From: Bordetella parapertussis
Lineage (GTDB): Bacteria > Pseudomonadota > Gammaproteobacteria > Burkholderiales > Burkholderiaceae_C
Direction: 5' to 3'
NCBI GenBank assembly: GCA_945890735.1
Contig: CAMDCZ010000041.1
Location: 1-16,955 of the forward strand
Length of the DNA stretch: 16,955 nt
Part shown: one piece after another, positions 6,241-13,901 of the stretch
Layout of the letters: each line of letters starts with the position of its first letter
How positions within the stretch are numbered: the first letter of the stretch is position 1
Translations under genes and position numbers: made by a program
Notes under the pieces: generated by a model
What the model was told of the DNA's origin: nothing
The model's database searches: none
Seen by the model: only the letters and a program-made list of their open reading frames with translations

Positions 6241-8595
6241 ATGAGTGATACACCTGTTGTGGATTTGAACGCCTCGTCCGAGTCGGACGACGGCATCGCC
6301 TTAGGGCATTACGCCCAACGCGCCTACCTGGAATACGCCTTGAGCGTGGTCAAGGGCCGTGCCTTGCCCGATGTGTGCGATGGCCAAAAGCCGGTGCAGC
6401 GGCGCATCTTGTATGCCATGTCCCGCATGGGCCTGGGCTTTGGCGGGGCGAATGGCGCAGTCGGTGCCAGGCCTGTCAAAAGCGCCCGCGTGGTCGGCGA
6501 TGTGCTGGGCCGCTACCACCCGCACGGCGACAGCGCGGCCTATGACGCCTTGGTGCGCATGGCGCAAGATTTCTCGCAGCGCTACCCCTTGATTGACGGC
6601 CAAGGCAACTTTGGCTCACGCGACGGCGACGGCGCGGCTGCGATGCGCTACACCGAGGCCCGCTTGGCACGCATCACCAATTTGCTGCTCGACGAGATCG
6701 ACGAAGGCACGGTGGACTTCCAGCCCAACTACGACGGCTCGACCGAAGAACCCCGCCAGTTGCCAGCGCGTTTGCCGTTTGCCTTGCTCAATGGTGCCAG
6801 TGGCATCGCGGTGGGCATGGCCACCGAAATCCCCAGCCACAACTTGCGCGAAGTCGCCGACGCCTGCGTGGCGCTGATCAAAAACCCCAAGCTCAGCAAC
6901 GAAGAACTGTTTGCGCTGATTCCTGGTCCGGACTATCCCGGCGGCGGCCAAATCATCAGCAGTGCCTCGGACATTGCCGACGCTTATGCCTCTGGCCGTG
7001 GCTCGCTGAAAGTGCGGGCACGTTGGGTGATTGAAGACCTGGCGCGTTCGCAGTGGCAGTTGGTGGTGAACGAACTCCCGCCCGGCGTCAGCAGCCAAAA
7101 AGTGCTGGAAGAAATCGAAGAACTCACCAACCCCAAGGTCAAGACCGGCAAAAAAGCCCTCAGCCCTGAGCAAACCCTGCTCAAGGCCACGGTGTTGGCG
7201 GTGCTCGACGGTGTGCGAGATGAGTCCAGCAAAGACGCCCCTGTGCGACTGGTGTTCGAGCCGAAAACCCGCACGATCGAACAGCAAGAACTCATCACCA
7301 CCTTGCTGGCGCACACCAGTTTGGAGACCAGCTCGTCAATCAACCTGACCATGGTGGGTTTGGACGGCAAGCCCGTCCCCAAAACGCTGCGCCAAATGTT
7401 CGAGGAATGGATCGCGTTTCGCCAAACCACGGTTCAGCGCCGCTCCCAGCACCGCTTGGACAAGGTGCTGGCGCGTATCCACATCTTGGAAGGCCGCCAG
7501 TTGGTGTTGCTCAACATCGACGAGGTGATCCGCATCATCCGCCACAGCGACGAACCCAAGCCCGCCCTGATCGCCCGCTTCCAGCTGTCTGATCGCCAAG
7601 CCGACGATATTTTGGACATCCGCTTGCGCCAACTGGCGCGACTCGAAGCCATCAAGATCGAGCAAGAACTCAAAGAACTGCGCGAAGAACAAGGCCGCTT
7701 GGAGGACATCTTGGGCAGCGCCTCGTCTTTGCGCCGTTTGATGGTCAAGGAAATCGAGGCCGACGCCAAGACCTTTGCCGACGAGCGCCGCACCCTGATC
7801 CAGGCCGAGAAAAAAGCCGTGGCTGAAGTGAAAGTGATAGACGAGCCGGTCACGGTGGTGGTGTCTGACAAAGGCTGGGTCAGGGCTCGCCAAGGCCATG
7901 GCCACGACCCCAGCAGTTTCGCTTTCAAGGCGGGCGACGAACTCTACGACACCTTCGAGTGCCGCACGGTCGACCAACTCATTGCCTTTGGCTCGAATGG
8001 CCGGGTTTACTCGGTGCCCGTGGCGTCCTTGCCAGGTGCGCGGGGAGACGGCCAGCCGGTCACCACCTTGGTCGATGTCGAATCCGGCACCCAACTCGTG
8101 CATTACTTTGCCGGTCCCGCCACGCTCACTTTGCTCATCAGCGGTTCGGGCGGCTATGGCTTTATTTGTTGCATCGACAACCTGATTTCACGCAACAAAG
8201 CAGGCAAGGCGTTTGTGAATTTGGCCGAAGGCGAAACCCTGTGCGTGCCGTCCCTGGTCGGCGGTGGCAATGGGGCGACGCCCTTGCCGATCGCCACCCA
8301 CGTGGCCTGTGCTTCGACGGGTGGGCGCATTCTCACTTTTGACATCACCGAGCTCAAAGCCATGGAAAAAGGCGGGCGCGGCTTGATGCTGATGGACCTC
8401 GAAGCCAAGGACACTTTGGCCGGTGCCGCCGCCTACACCCGCAGCATCACCCTTTTGGGTGTGGGGCGTGGGGGCAAAAACCGCGACGAAACACTTGAGA
8501 TCAGAAGCCTGAACAATGCGAAAGCTGCGCGGGCCCGCAAGGGCAAGGTGGCTGACCTCGGCTTCAAGCCCACGCATGTGTTGCGGCTCGAATGA
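6241..8595 (+). CDS. parC: DNA topoisomerase IV subunit A (ParC)
   Basis: ParC makes the transient double-strand break for topoisomerase IV. The 784-residue product is close to the usual 750-780. The catalytic tyrosine is Y137 in AAMRYTEARL, preceded by R136. The quinolone-determining segment reads YHPHGDSAAYDALVRMAQ, with S98 and acidic D102 equivalent to E. coli S80 and E84; neither position carries a known resistance change. A coiled tower/exit-gate region (about 350-490) contains LSDRQADDILDIRLRQLARLE. The C-terminal third (about 535-784) is the beta-pinwheel DNA-wrapping domain, without an intact GyrA box, which supports ParC over GyrA. The ATG at 6241 is 2 bases after the parE stop; a TTG at 6235 overlapping that stop is an alternative. 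There is no strong ribosome binding site, so translation is probably coupled to parE. Confidence 0.96.
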   Translation: MSDTPVVDLNASSESDDGIALGHYAQRAYLEYALSVVKGRALPDVCDGQKPVQRRILYAMSRMGLGFGGANGAVGARPVKSARVVGDVLGRYHPHGDSAAYDALVRMAQDFSQRYPLIDGQGNFGSRDGDGAAAMRYTEARLARITNLLLDEIDEGTVDFQPNYDGSTEEPRQLPARLPFALLNGASGIAVGMATEIPSHNLREVADACVALIKNPKLSNEELFALIPGPDYPGGGQIISSASDIADAYASGRGSLKVRARWVIEDLARSQWQLVVNELPPGVSSQKVLEEIEELTNPKVKTGKKALSPEQTLLKATVLAVLDGVRDESSKDAPVRLVFEPKTRTIEQQELITTLLAHTSLETSSSINLTMVGLDGKPVPKTLRQMFEEWIAFRQTTVQRRSQHRLDKVLARIHILEGRQLVLLNIDEVIRIIRHSDEPKPALIARFQLSDRQADDILDIRLRQLARLEAIKIEQELKELREEQGRLEDILGSASSLRRLMVKEIEADAKTFADERRTLIQAEKKAVAEVKVIDEPVTVVVSDKGWVRARQGHGHDPSSFAFKAGDELYDTFECRTVDQLIAFGSNGRVYSVPVASLPGARGDGQPVTTLVDVESGTQLVHYFAGPATLTLLISGSGGYGFICCIDNLISRNKAGKAFVNLAEGETLCVPSLVGGGNGATPLPIATHVACASTGGRILTFDITELKAMEKGGRGLMLMDLEAKDTLAGAAAYTRSITLLGVGRGGKNRDETLEIRSLNNAKAARARKGKVADLGFKPTHVLRLE

Positions 8596-8620
8596 ATTCC
8601 ATTTACTGAAGGCAGGTTTT

Positions 8621-9721
8621 ATGCGAAGAAGTCTCAAACGGTGTGTTGCCCATTCCGGGTTGGTTCTGGCGATGGGTCTTTGCAGTGGGGTGGTCTGGGC
8701 GCAGGACAAGGCCGAGCCCGCCAAAGCCGCTGGCCCCCGACCCGCCATGACAGTCACGGTCGCGCAGGCGCAAACCCAAAACCTCACCCAACGCCTGAGC
8801 GCCAACGGCACGGTGGCCGCTTGGCAAGAAGCCAGCATTGGCGCGGAGATTGGCGGTTTGCGCTTGACCGAGGTGCGCGTGAACGTGGGCGACCAGGTCA
8901 AGGCCGGGCAGGTGTTGGCGGTGTTTGCCACGGAGACGGTGCAAGCGGGCATCAACCAAGCCAAAGCGGCCTTGAACGAAGCCAAGGCGGTCGCTTCTGA
9001 AACCCAGGCCAATGCCGACCGTGCGCGGGCTTTGCAACCCAGCGGCGTGATCAGCGCCCAGCAGTTCAACCAGTACCTGACCGCCGAGGCCACGGCCAAA
9101 GCGCGTGTCGAGTCAGCCCAGGCGGCACTCGCGGTGCAAGAACTGTTGTTGCGCCAAACCCAAGTGAAAGCACCTGACAACGGCGTGATCTCTGCCCGCA
9201 CCGCCAGCGTGGGCGCGGTGCTGGGTGTGGGCACCGAGTTGTTTCGGTTGGTGCGCGGCAACCGTTTGGAGTGGCGTGCCGATTTGGTGTCCTCCGAGTT
9301 GTTTCGCATCAAGCCTGGTCAAAAAGTGCGCATCAGCACGCCGCCACAAGGCGAAGTCAATGGCACGGTGCGCATGGTCGCGCCCACAGTCGATCTGCAA
9401 AACCGCACCGGTGTGGTGTATGTCGATTTACCTGCATCCGCCATGGGTGTCTTGAAGCCTGGCATGTTTGCCCGGGGCGAGTTTGAATTTGGCAGCACCG
9501 CTGCCCGTTTGGTGCCGCAGCAGTCAGTGGTCATGCGCGACGGTTTTCAGCAGGTGTTTGTGCTGGGTGCTGATCAACGCGTGAGCCTGCACAAGGTGAG
9601 CGTGGGCCGCCGTCAAGGCGAACTGCTGGAGATCACCCAAGGCTTGCCAGACAACGCCAAGGTGGTGGTGCGCGGCGCGGGCTTCCTGACCGCGGGTGAC
9701 CTGGTGAAGGTTGTGCCATGA
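8621..9721 (+). CDS. RND efflux periplasmic adaptor (membrane fusion protein)
   Basis: This 366-residue protein links an inner-membrane RND pump to an outer-membrane channel. It has a Sec signal peptide with RRSLKR, a hydrophobic core and probable cleavage after VWA (residue 27), without a lipobox, so the mature protein is likely soluble and periplasmic rather than lipidated. The lipoyl-like halves lie at about 62-105 (GGLRLTEVRVNVGDQVKAGQ) and 178-212 (QVKAPDNGVI). Between them is an Ala/Gln/Glu-rich helical hairpin (about 106-177). Beta-barrel and membrane-proximal domains follow (about 213-366). The start at 8621 is supported by AAGGCAGG about 5-12 bases upstream and by the signal peptide; the frame is open back to 8516 inside parC. 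It starts 25 bases after parC and overlaps the permease by 4 bases (ATGA). Confidence 0.94.
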   Translation: MRRSLKRCVAHSGLVLAMGLCSGVVWAQDKAEPAKAAGPRPAMTVTVAQAQTQNLTQRLSANGTVAAWQEASIGAEIGGLRLTEVRVNVGDQVKAGQVLAVFATETVQAGINQAKAALNEAKAVASETQANADRARALQPSGVISAQQFNQYLTAEATAKARVESAQAALAVQELLLRQTQVKAPDNGVISARTASVGAVLGVGTELFRLVRGNRLEWRADLVSSELFRIKPGQKVRISTPPQGEVNGTVRMVAPTVDLQNRTGVVYVDLPASAMGVLKPGMFARGEFEFGSTAARLVPQQSVVMRDGFQQVFVLGADQRVSLHKVSVGRRQGELLEITQGLPDNAKVVVRGAGFLTAGDLVKVVP

Positions 9722-12700
9722 ACGTCTCCGCATGGTCGATACGCAACCCCGTGCCTTCGGTGGTGCTGTTTGTGTTGCTGAGTTTGGCGGGTCTCTTGGC
9801 CTTCAAGGCCATGAAGGTGCAGAACTTCCCCGACCTGGACCTGCCCACCATCGTGGTGTCGGCGGCCTTGCCAGGGGCCGCGCCCGGACAGATGGAAACC
9901 GAGGTGGCGCGCAAGATTGAAAACGCCGTGGTCTCGGTGCAAGGCCTGAAAAACATCTACACCAAGGTGCAAGACGGCGCGGTGATGATCACCTGCGAAT
10001 TCCGTATCGAAAAGCCAGTGCAAGAGGCCCTGGACGAAATCCGCTCGGCTGTCAACGGCGTGCGCGGTGACTTGCCCGCTGACATGCTCGAGCCCACCGT
10101 CAGCAAGCTCGATTTCGCTGGCACCCCTGTGCTGGCCTTCACCATTGCCGCGCCCGACTTGGATGCCGAAGGCTTGAGCTGGTTTGTCGACCAAACCGTG
10201 GCACGTCGCTTGTTGTCGGTCAAGGGCGTGGGCGCGGTCAACCGCGTGGGCGGTGTCAAACGGGAAGTCGCGATTGCCCTGGACCCAGTGCGCATGCAGG
10301 CCTTGCGCATCAGCGCGGCCGATGTGTCGCGCCAACTCAAACAAGTGCAAAGCGAGAGCGCTGCTGGCCGTACCGATTTGGGTGGCAGCGAGCAACCTAT
10401 CCGCACCCTGGCCACGGTCGGTTCGGCCGCTGAATTGGCGGACCTGGAGTTGTCGCTCGGGCAGGGTGGGCGCATTCGCTTAGGAGACATCGCGCAGGTC
10501 AGTGACACCGTGGCCGAGCAACGCTCAGCTGCCTACCTCAATGGCCAACCCGTGGTGGGTTTTGAAATCACCCGCAGCCGTGGTGCGAGCGAGGTGGAAG
10601 TGGGCGCTGCGGTGCAAAAGGCCTTGACCGAGTTGCGTGCCAACCACCCCAACATCGACATCACCAACGCGTTTGACTTTGTGACCCCGGTCGAAGAGGA
10701 ATACCAAGCCTCGCTGATCTTGTTGTATGAAGGCGCCTTGTTGGCGGTGCTGGTGGTGTGGCTGTTCTTGCGCGATTTGCGCGCTACCTTCGTGTCTGCC
10801 GTGGCCCTGCCGCTGTCGGTGATTCCCGCCTTCATCGGCATGTGGTACCTGGGCTTTTCCATCAACGTCATCAGCCTGTTGGCCCTGTCCTTGGTGGTCG
10901 GTATCTTGGTCGACGACGCGATCGTTGAGGTGGAGAACATCGAGCGGCATTTGCACATGGGCAAGACCCCTTTCAAAGCTGCGATGGAAGCAGCGGATGA
11001 AATTGGCCTGGCCGTGATTGCCACCACCTTCACACTGGTTGCGGTGTTTTTGCCCACCGCGTTCATGAGCGGCGTACCGGGTAAGTTTTTCAAACAGTTT
11101 GGTTGGACTGCCGCTTTGGCCGTGTTCGCTTCCTTGGTGGTGGCACGGATGCTCACCCCCATGATGGCGGCTTACATGTTGAAGCCCACCAACAAACCCG
11201 CGCCAGTGCCGTTTTGGATGCCTGGTTATTTGCGTACCGTGCGTTGGTGCTTGAACCACCGTTTCTGGACCGCGCTGGGTGCCGGGGCTTTTTTCATGGG
11301 TTCCTTGGCCTTGATTCCCTTGCTGCCGACCGGTTTCATTCCACCCGACGACAACTCGCAAACGCAGGTTTACCTGGAGCTGCCCCCGGGGACTTCCTTG
11401 TCCCAAACCCAGCAAGCCGCGGAGGATGTGCGCCAACGGATTGCCCAAATCCCGCAGATCCAAAGCGTCTACACCACCATCGGTGGCGGCTCGGCGGGCG
11501 CCGACCCTGGCATGCCCCAAGGTGCGTCGGAGACACGCATGGCAACCCTGACGATTCAACTCACCAAGCGCGGCGAGCGTCCGCGCAAGGGCGTGATCGA
11601 AAACCAAATACGCGATTTGCTGTCGGCGATTCCTGGTGTGCGCACCAAGGTGGGCCTGGGTGCCTCCGGCGAGAAATACCTGATCATGCTCACCGGTGAC
11701 GATCCGACCGCGCTGCAGCAATCAGCCACCGCGTTTGAGCGCGACTTGCGCACCATCCCTGGCTTGGGTTCGGTCAGTTCCAGTGCGAGCTTGGTACGCC
11801 AAGAAATCGCGGTGCGCCCTGACTTTGCCCGCGCCGCCGATTTGGGCGTGACCAGTGCCGCGATTGGCGAGACCTTGCGCATCGCCACTGTCGGCGACTA
11901 CGACGTGGGCCTGCCCAAACTCAACTTGGCGCAACGCCAAGTGCCCATCATGGTCAAGCTGGCCGACAGCGCGCGACAAGACCTGGACCTGTTGGGGCGC
12001 TTGACCGTGCCCGGCAGCAAAGGCCCGGTGTTGCTGGCCGAGGTCGCCACCTTAGAGGCCAGCGGCGGCCCAGCCATCATTGATCGCTACAACCGTGAAC
12101 GCAATATCCAATTCCAGATCGAGCTATCGGGCAAAGGCCTGGGCGATGTGAAAGAGTTGGTGAAAAACCTGCCCACGGTGCAACAGTTACCCCCAGGCAT
12201 CAAGTTGGTCGAGGTGGGTGACGCCGAGATCATGGAAGAGTTGTTCGCCAGTTTTGCGCTGGCGATGCTCACCGGTATCTTGTGTATTTATTTGGTGTTG
12301 GTGCTGCTCTTCAAGAGCGTGTTGCACCCGGTCACGATCTTGGCGGCACTGCCCCTGTCTTTGGGGGGTGCGTTTGTCGGCTTGTTGATTGCTGACAAAA
12401 GCTTCTCCATGCCCTCGCTGATTGGTTTGATCATGCTCATGGGTGTGGCGACCAAGAACTCGATTTTGTTGGTCGAGTACGCGATCGTGGCGCAACGTGA
12501 CATGGGCTTGAGCCGGTTTGACGCCTTGATGGACGCCTGCCAAAAACGGGCCCGTCCGATCATCATGACCACCATCGCCATGGGTGCAGGCATGTTGCCG
12601 ATCGCAGCCGGCTGGGGCACATCCGATGGCAGCTTCCGCTCGCCGATGGCGGTGTCGGTGATTGGTGGCTTGATCACCTCCACCTTCCTCAGCTTGCTGG

Positions 12701-12786
12701 TGATTCCAGCGGTTTATTTGTATGTCGATGACTTTGGTTTGCTGGTCGCGCGGCTGTGGGGCAAAGTCAGGCCTTCAAGTCACTGA
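9718..12786 (+). CDS. RND efflux permease (HAE1-like, AcrB/MdtBC family)
   Basis: The 1022-residue product is the proton-driven inner-membrane pump of a tripartite efflux system; the length matches AcrB-type permeases. It has a helix at the N-terminus (about 13-30), a large periplasmic domain, a central membrane bundle, a second periplasmic domain and a C-terminal bundle. The proton-relay residues are present: D399 and D400 in GILVDDAIVEVEN (TM4) and K913 in MGVATKNSILLVEYA (TM10), equivalent to AcrB D407, D408 and K940. This pattern favours the HAE1/multidrug branch over heavy-metal pumps (CusA type). Substrates cannot be read from sequence. The ATG overlaps the adaptor stop. No TolC-like channel gene is in the window, so the pump probably uses one encoded elsewhere. 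It ends 14 bases from the convergent Rid-family gene, with no clear terminator. Confidence 0.95.
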   Translation: MNVSAWSIRNPVPSVVLFVLLSLAGLLAFKAMKVQNFPDLDLPTIVVSAALPGAAPGQMETEVARKIENAVVSVQGLKNIYTKVQDGAVMITCEFRIEKPVQEALDEIRSAVNGVRGDLPADMLEPTVSKLDFAGTPVLAFTIAAPDLDAEGLSWFVDQTVARRLLSVKGVGAVNRVGGVKREVAIALDPVRMQALRISAADVSRQLKQVQSESAAGRTDLGGSEQPIRTLATVGSAAELADLELSLGQGGRIRLGDIAQVSDTVAEQRSAAYLNGQPVVGFEITRSRGASEVEVGAAVQKALTELRANHPNIDITNAFDFVTPVEEEYQASLILLYEGALLAVLVVWLFLRDLRATFVSAVALPLSVIPAFIGMWYLGFSINVISLLALSLVVGILVDDAIVEVENIERHLHMGKTPFKAAMEAADEIGLAVIATTFTLVAVFLPTAFMSGVPGKFFKQFGWTAALAVFASLVVARMLTPMMAAYMLKPTNKPAPVPFWMPGYLRTVRWCLNHRFWTALGAGAFFMGSLALIPLLPTGFIPPDDNSQTQVYLELPPGTSLSQTQQAAEDVRQRIAQIPQIQSVYTTIGGGSAGADPGMPQGASETRMATLTIQLTKRGERPRKGVIENQIRDLLSAIPGVRTKVGLGASGEKYLIMLTGDDPTALQQSATAFERDLRTIPGLGSVSSSASLVRQEIAVRPDFARAADLGVTSAAIGETLRIATVGDYDVGLPKLNLAQRQVPIMVKLADSARQDLDLLGRLTVPGSKGPVLLAEVATLEASGGPAIIDRYNRERNIQFQIELSGKGLGDVKELVKNLPTVQQLPPGIKLVEVGDAEIMEELFASFALAMLTGILCIYLVLVLLFKSVLHPVTILAALPLSLGGAFVGLLIADKSFSMPSLIGLIMLMGVATKNSILLVEYAIVAQRDMGLSRFDALMDACQKRARPIIMTTIAMGAGMLPIAAGWGTSDGSFRSPMAVSVIGGLITSTFLSLLVIPAVYLYVDDFGLLVARLWGKVRPSSH

Positions 12787-12800
12787 GTAAAGCCTAAAGC

Positions 12801-13262
12801 TCAAAGGTGCAGTTCGGCAATCATCTCGATTTCGACACACGCGCCCATGGGCAGTTGCGCCACTCCAAAGGCGCTGCGAGCATGCAAGCCCGCATCGCCC
12901 ATGATGTGGCCGAGCAACTCGCTGCAGCCGTTGGTGACCAGGTGGTGTTCGGTGTACGTGGGGCTGGAGTTGACCAAGCTCGTGACCTTCACGATGCGTT
13001 TGACCTTGTGCAAATCGCCTCCGCAGGCGGCACTCAAGGTGCCCAAGAGGTCAATGGCGACGCTTTTGGCGGCCAGTTTGCCGGTGTCGGTGTCCATGTT
13101 GGTGCCCAGCTGACCGACCCATGGTTTGCCGTCTTGCTTGGCGATGTGGCCGCTGATGAACACCAGGTTGCCGGTTTGGACAAAGGGCACATAAGCGGCC
13201 GCAGGGATGGCCACGGGCGGCAGTTGGATATTCAAGGCTTGCAGGCGTTGGTGGATGGACAT
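12801..13262 (-). CDS. Rid family (YjgF/YER057c/UK114) protein
   Basis: The 153-residue protein belongs to the Rid superfamily, whose RidA members hydrolyse reactive enamine/imine intermediates. Visible features are FISGHIAKQDGKPWVGQLG (35-53), which resembles the family's first strand pair, and the C-terminal ARSAFGVAQLP...VEIEMIAEL segment. R129 there matches E. coli RidA R105, which binds the substrate carboxylate, and E146 lies in the water-binding position. It is longer than RidA (about 128 residues), with extra residues at the N-terminus and between strands, so it belongs to one of the other Rid subgroups and may not be a true imine deaminase. I chose ATG 13262; the frame extends to 13352 but that part has no similarity I recognise. 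No ribosome binding site is evident. It is convergent with the RND genes and divergent from the adhesin-E-like gene. Confidence 0.88.
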   Translation of the reverse strand: MSIHQRLQALNIQLPPVAIPAAAYVPFVQTGNLVFISGHIAKQDGKPWVGQLGTNMDTDTGKLAAKSVAIDLLGTLSAACGGDLHKVKRIVKVTSLVNSSPTYTEHHLVTNGCSELLGHIMGDAGLHARSAFGVAQLPMGACVEIEMIAELHL

Positions 13263-13376
13263 GGTGTGGATATCGGTTGGGAGAGACAGGACGGAGTGTA
13301 GGACCTGGCCGCCCAGCCCCAGCAGCCACCCAGCCTTGCCGATGGGATTCAAGTCTGTTGGGTTCAGGTCGATTCA

Positions 13377-13805
13377 ATGAACATGAAGTTATTTCCCACC
13401 CTCGTTCAGTGCCTCGCCGGTATCTTGCTGATGCTGGGCGGTGGCTTGGCGCAAGCGGAATGGGTGGAATTGCTCAAAGATGACGACATCACCTACGCCT
13501 GGGAAAAAGACTCGGTGCGAGCGGTGCACATCAACCGGATTGCCTGGACCATGACCAATTTGGCCGCGCCTTCCAAAGCACCCAATGGCGATGAATACCA
13601 GTCCTCCATGGCACGTTGGCGCATCCAATGCAAAACCGACTCCTTCGTCAAGTTGTCTGAAAGCTATTACGCCAAGCCTGAGGGCAAGGGCCGCGAAGTA
13701 GCCGCTTACGAAACCGCTGACTGGCGTCCGCGGGATGCAGCGATTCGACCCGGCTCGTACCTGGCACTGCTGAAAAAACAGATTTGCACTGACCCTCAGC
13801 CCTGA
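13377..13805 (+). CDS. Secreted small protein, surface-adhesin E-like
   Basis: The 142-residue product has a Sec signal peptide with K4, a hydrophobic core and probable cleavage after AQA (about residue 27). The mature part is about 115 residues. The pattern WVELLKDDDITYAWEKDSV, a central N-x-x-AWTM strand, a Cys near residue 83 (RIQCKT) and a C-terminal Cys (QICTDP) resembles the adhesin_E (surface-adhesin protein E) family of small periplasmic or surface beta proteins common in Burkholderiales. The two cysteines could form a disulphide. A second ATG two codons on (13383) is an equally possible start. Only a weak AGG lies upstream. The name reflects a domain family; there is no evidence here of adhesion. 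It lies 66 bases before the comEC stop-free frame and may be co-transcribed with comEC. Confidence 0.72.
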   Translation: MNMKLFPTLVQCLAGILLMLGGGLAQAEWVELLKDDDITYAWEKDSVRAVHINRIAWTMTNLAAPSKAPNGDEYQSSMARWRIQCKTDSFVKLSESYYAKPEGKGREVAAYETADWRPRDAAIRPGSYLALLKKQICTDPQP

Positions 13806-13820
13806 GCGGTTTGCCTACAG

Positions 13821-13865
13821 TTCCTTCCCACCCCGCCCGGCTGCGGGTGATGGACTGGAAGGGAG
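13821..13865 (+). promoter_or_regulatory. Hairpin that could hide the comEC ribosome binding site
   Basis: TTCCTTCC (13821-13828) is complementary to GGAAGGGA (13857-13864), giving 8 pairs with one G-U. Directly inside, CACCCCGC (13829-13836) pairs with GCGGGTG (13843-13849), giving 7 pairs with one bulged C and a CCGGCT loop. The outer strand covers the only strong Shine-Dalgarno sequence upstream of comEC (GGAAGGGAG, 13857-13865). No U run follows, so this looks more like a translational control element than a terminator. Chance pairing in GC-rich DNA is possible. Confidence 0.35.
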
Positions 13866-13901
13866 CTGCCTCTGACGCCTCGTTTTGCCTGGCTCACGCC
13901 C

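Noticed and set aside
6523..6560. Quinolone-resistance change in ParC
   Set aside because: S98 and D102, the positions equivalent to E. coli S80 and E84, carry the usual Ser and an acidic residue.
8188..9312. 374-codon minus-strand frame spanning the parC/adaptor junction
   Set aside because: It crosses two well-supported genes and has low-complexity Ser/Ala/Thr/Arg composition typical of a shadow frame.
10525..11721. 398-codon minus-strand frame opposite the RND permease
   Set aside because: Antisense shadow in GC-rich DNA, rich in His/Gln/Gly, with no family signature and no upstream signals.
12770..12800. Possible bidirectional terminator between the RND and Rid-family genes (AGGC...GCCT)
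   Set aside because: The stem is only four pairs plus mismatches and no T run follows on either strand.
13295..13300. TACACT as a -10 for the Rid-family gene
   Set aside because: Only four of six consensus matches and no -35 at an acceptable distance; left uncalled.
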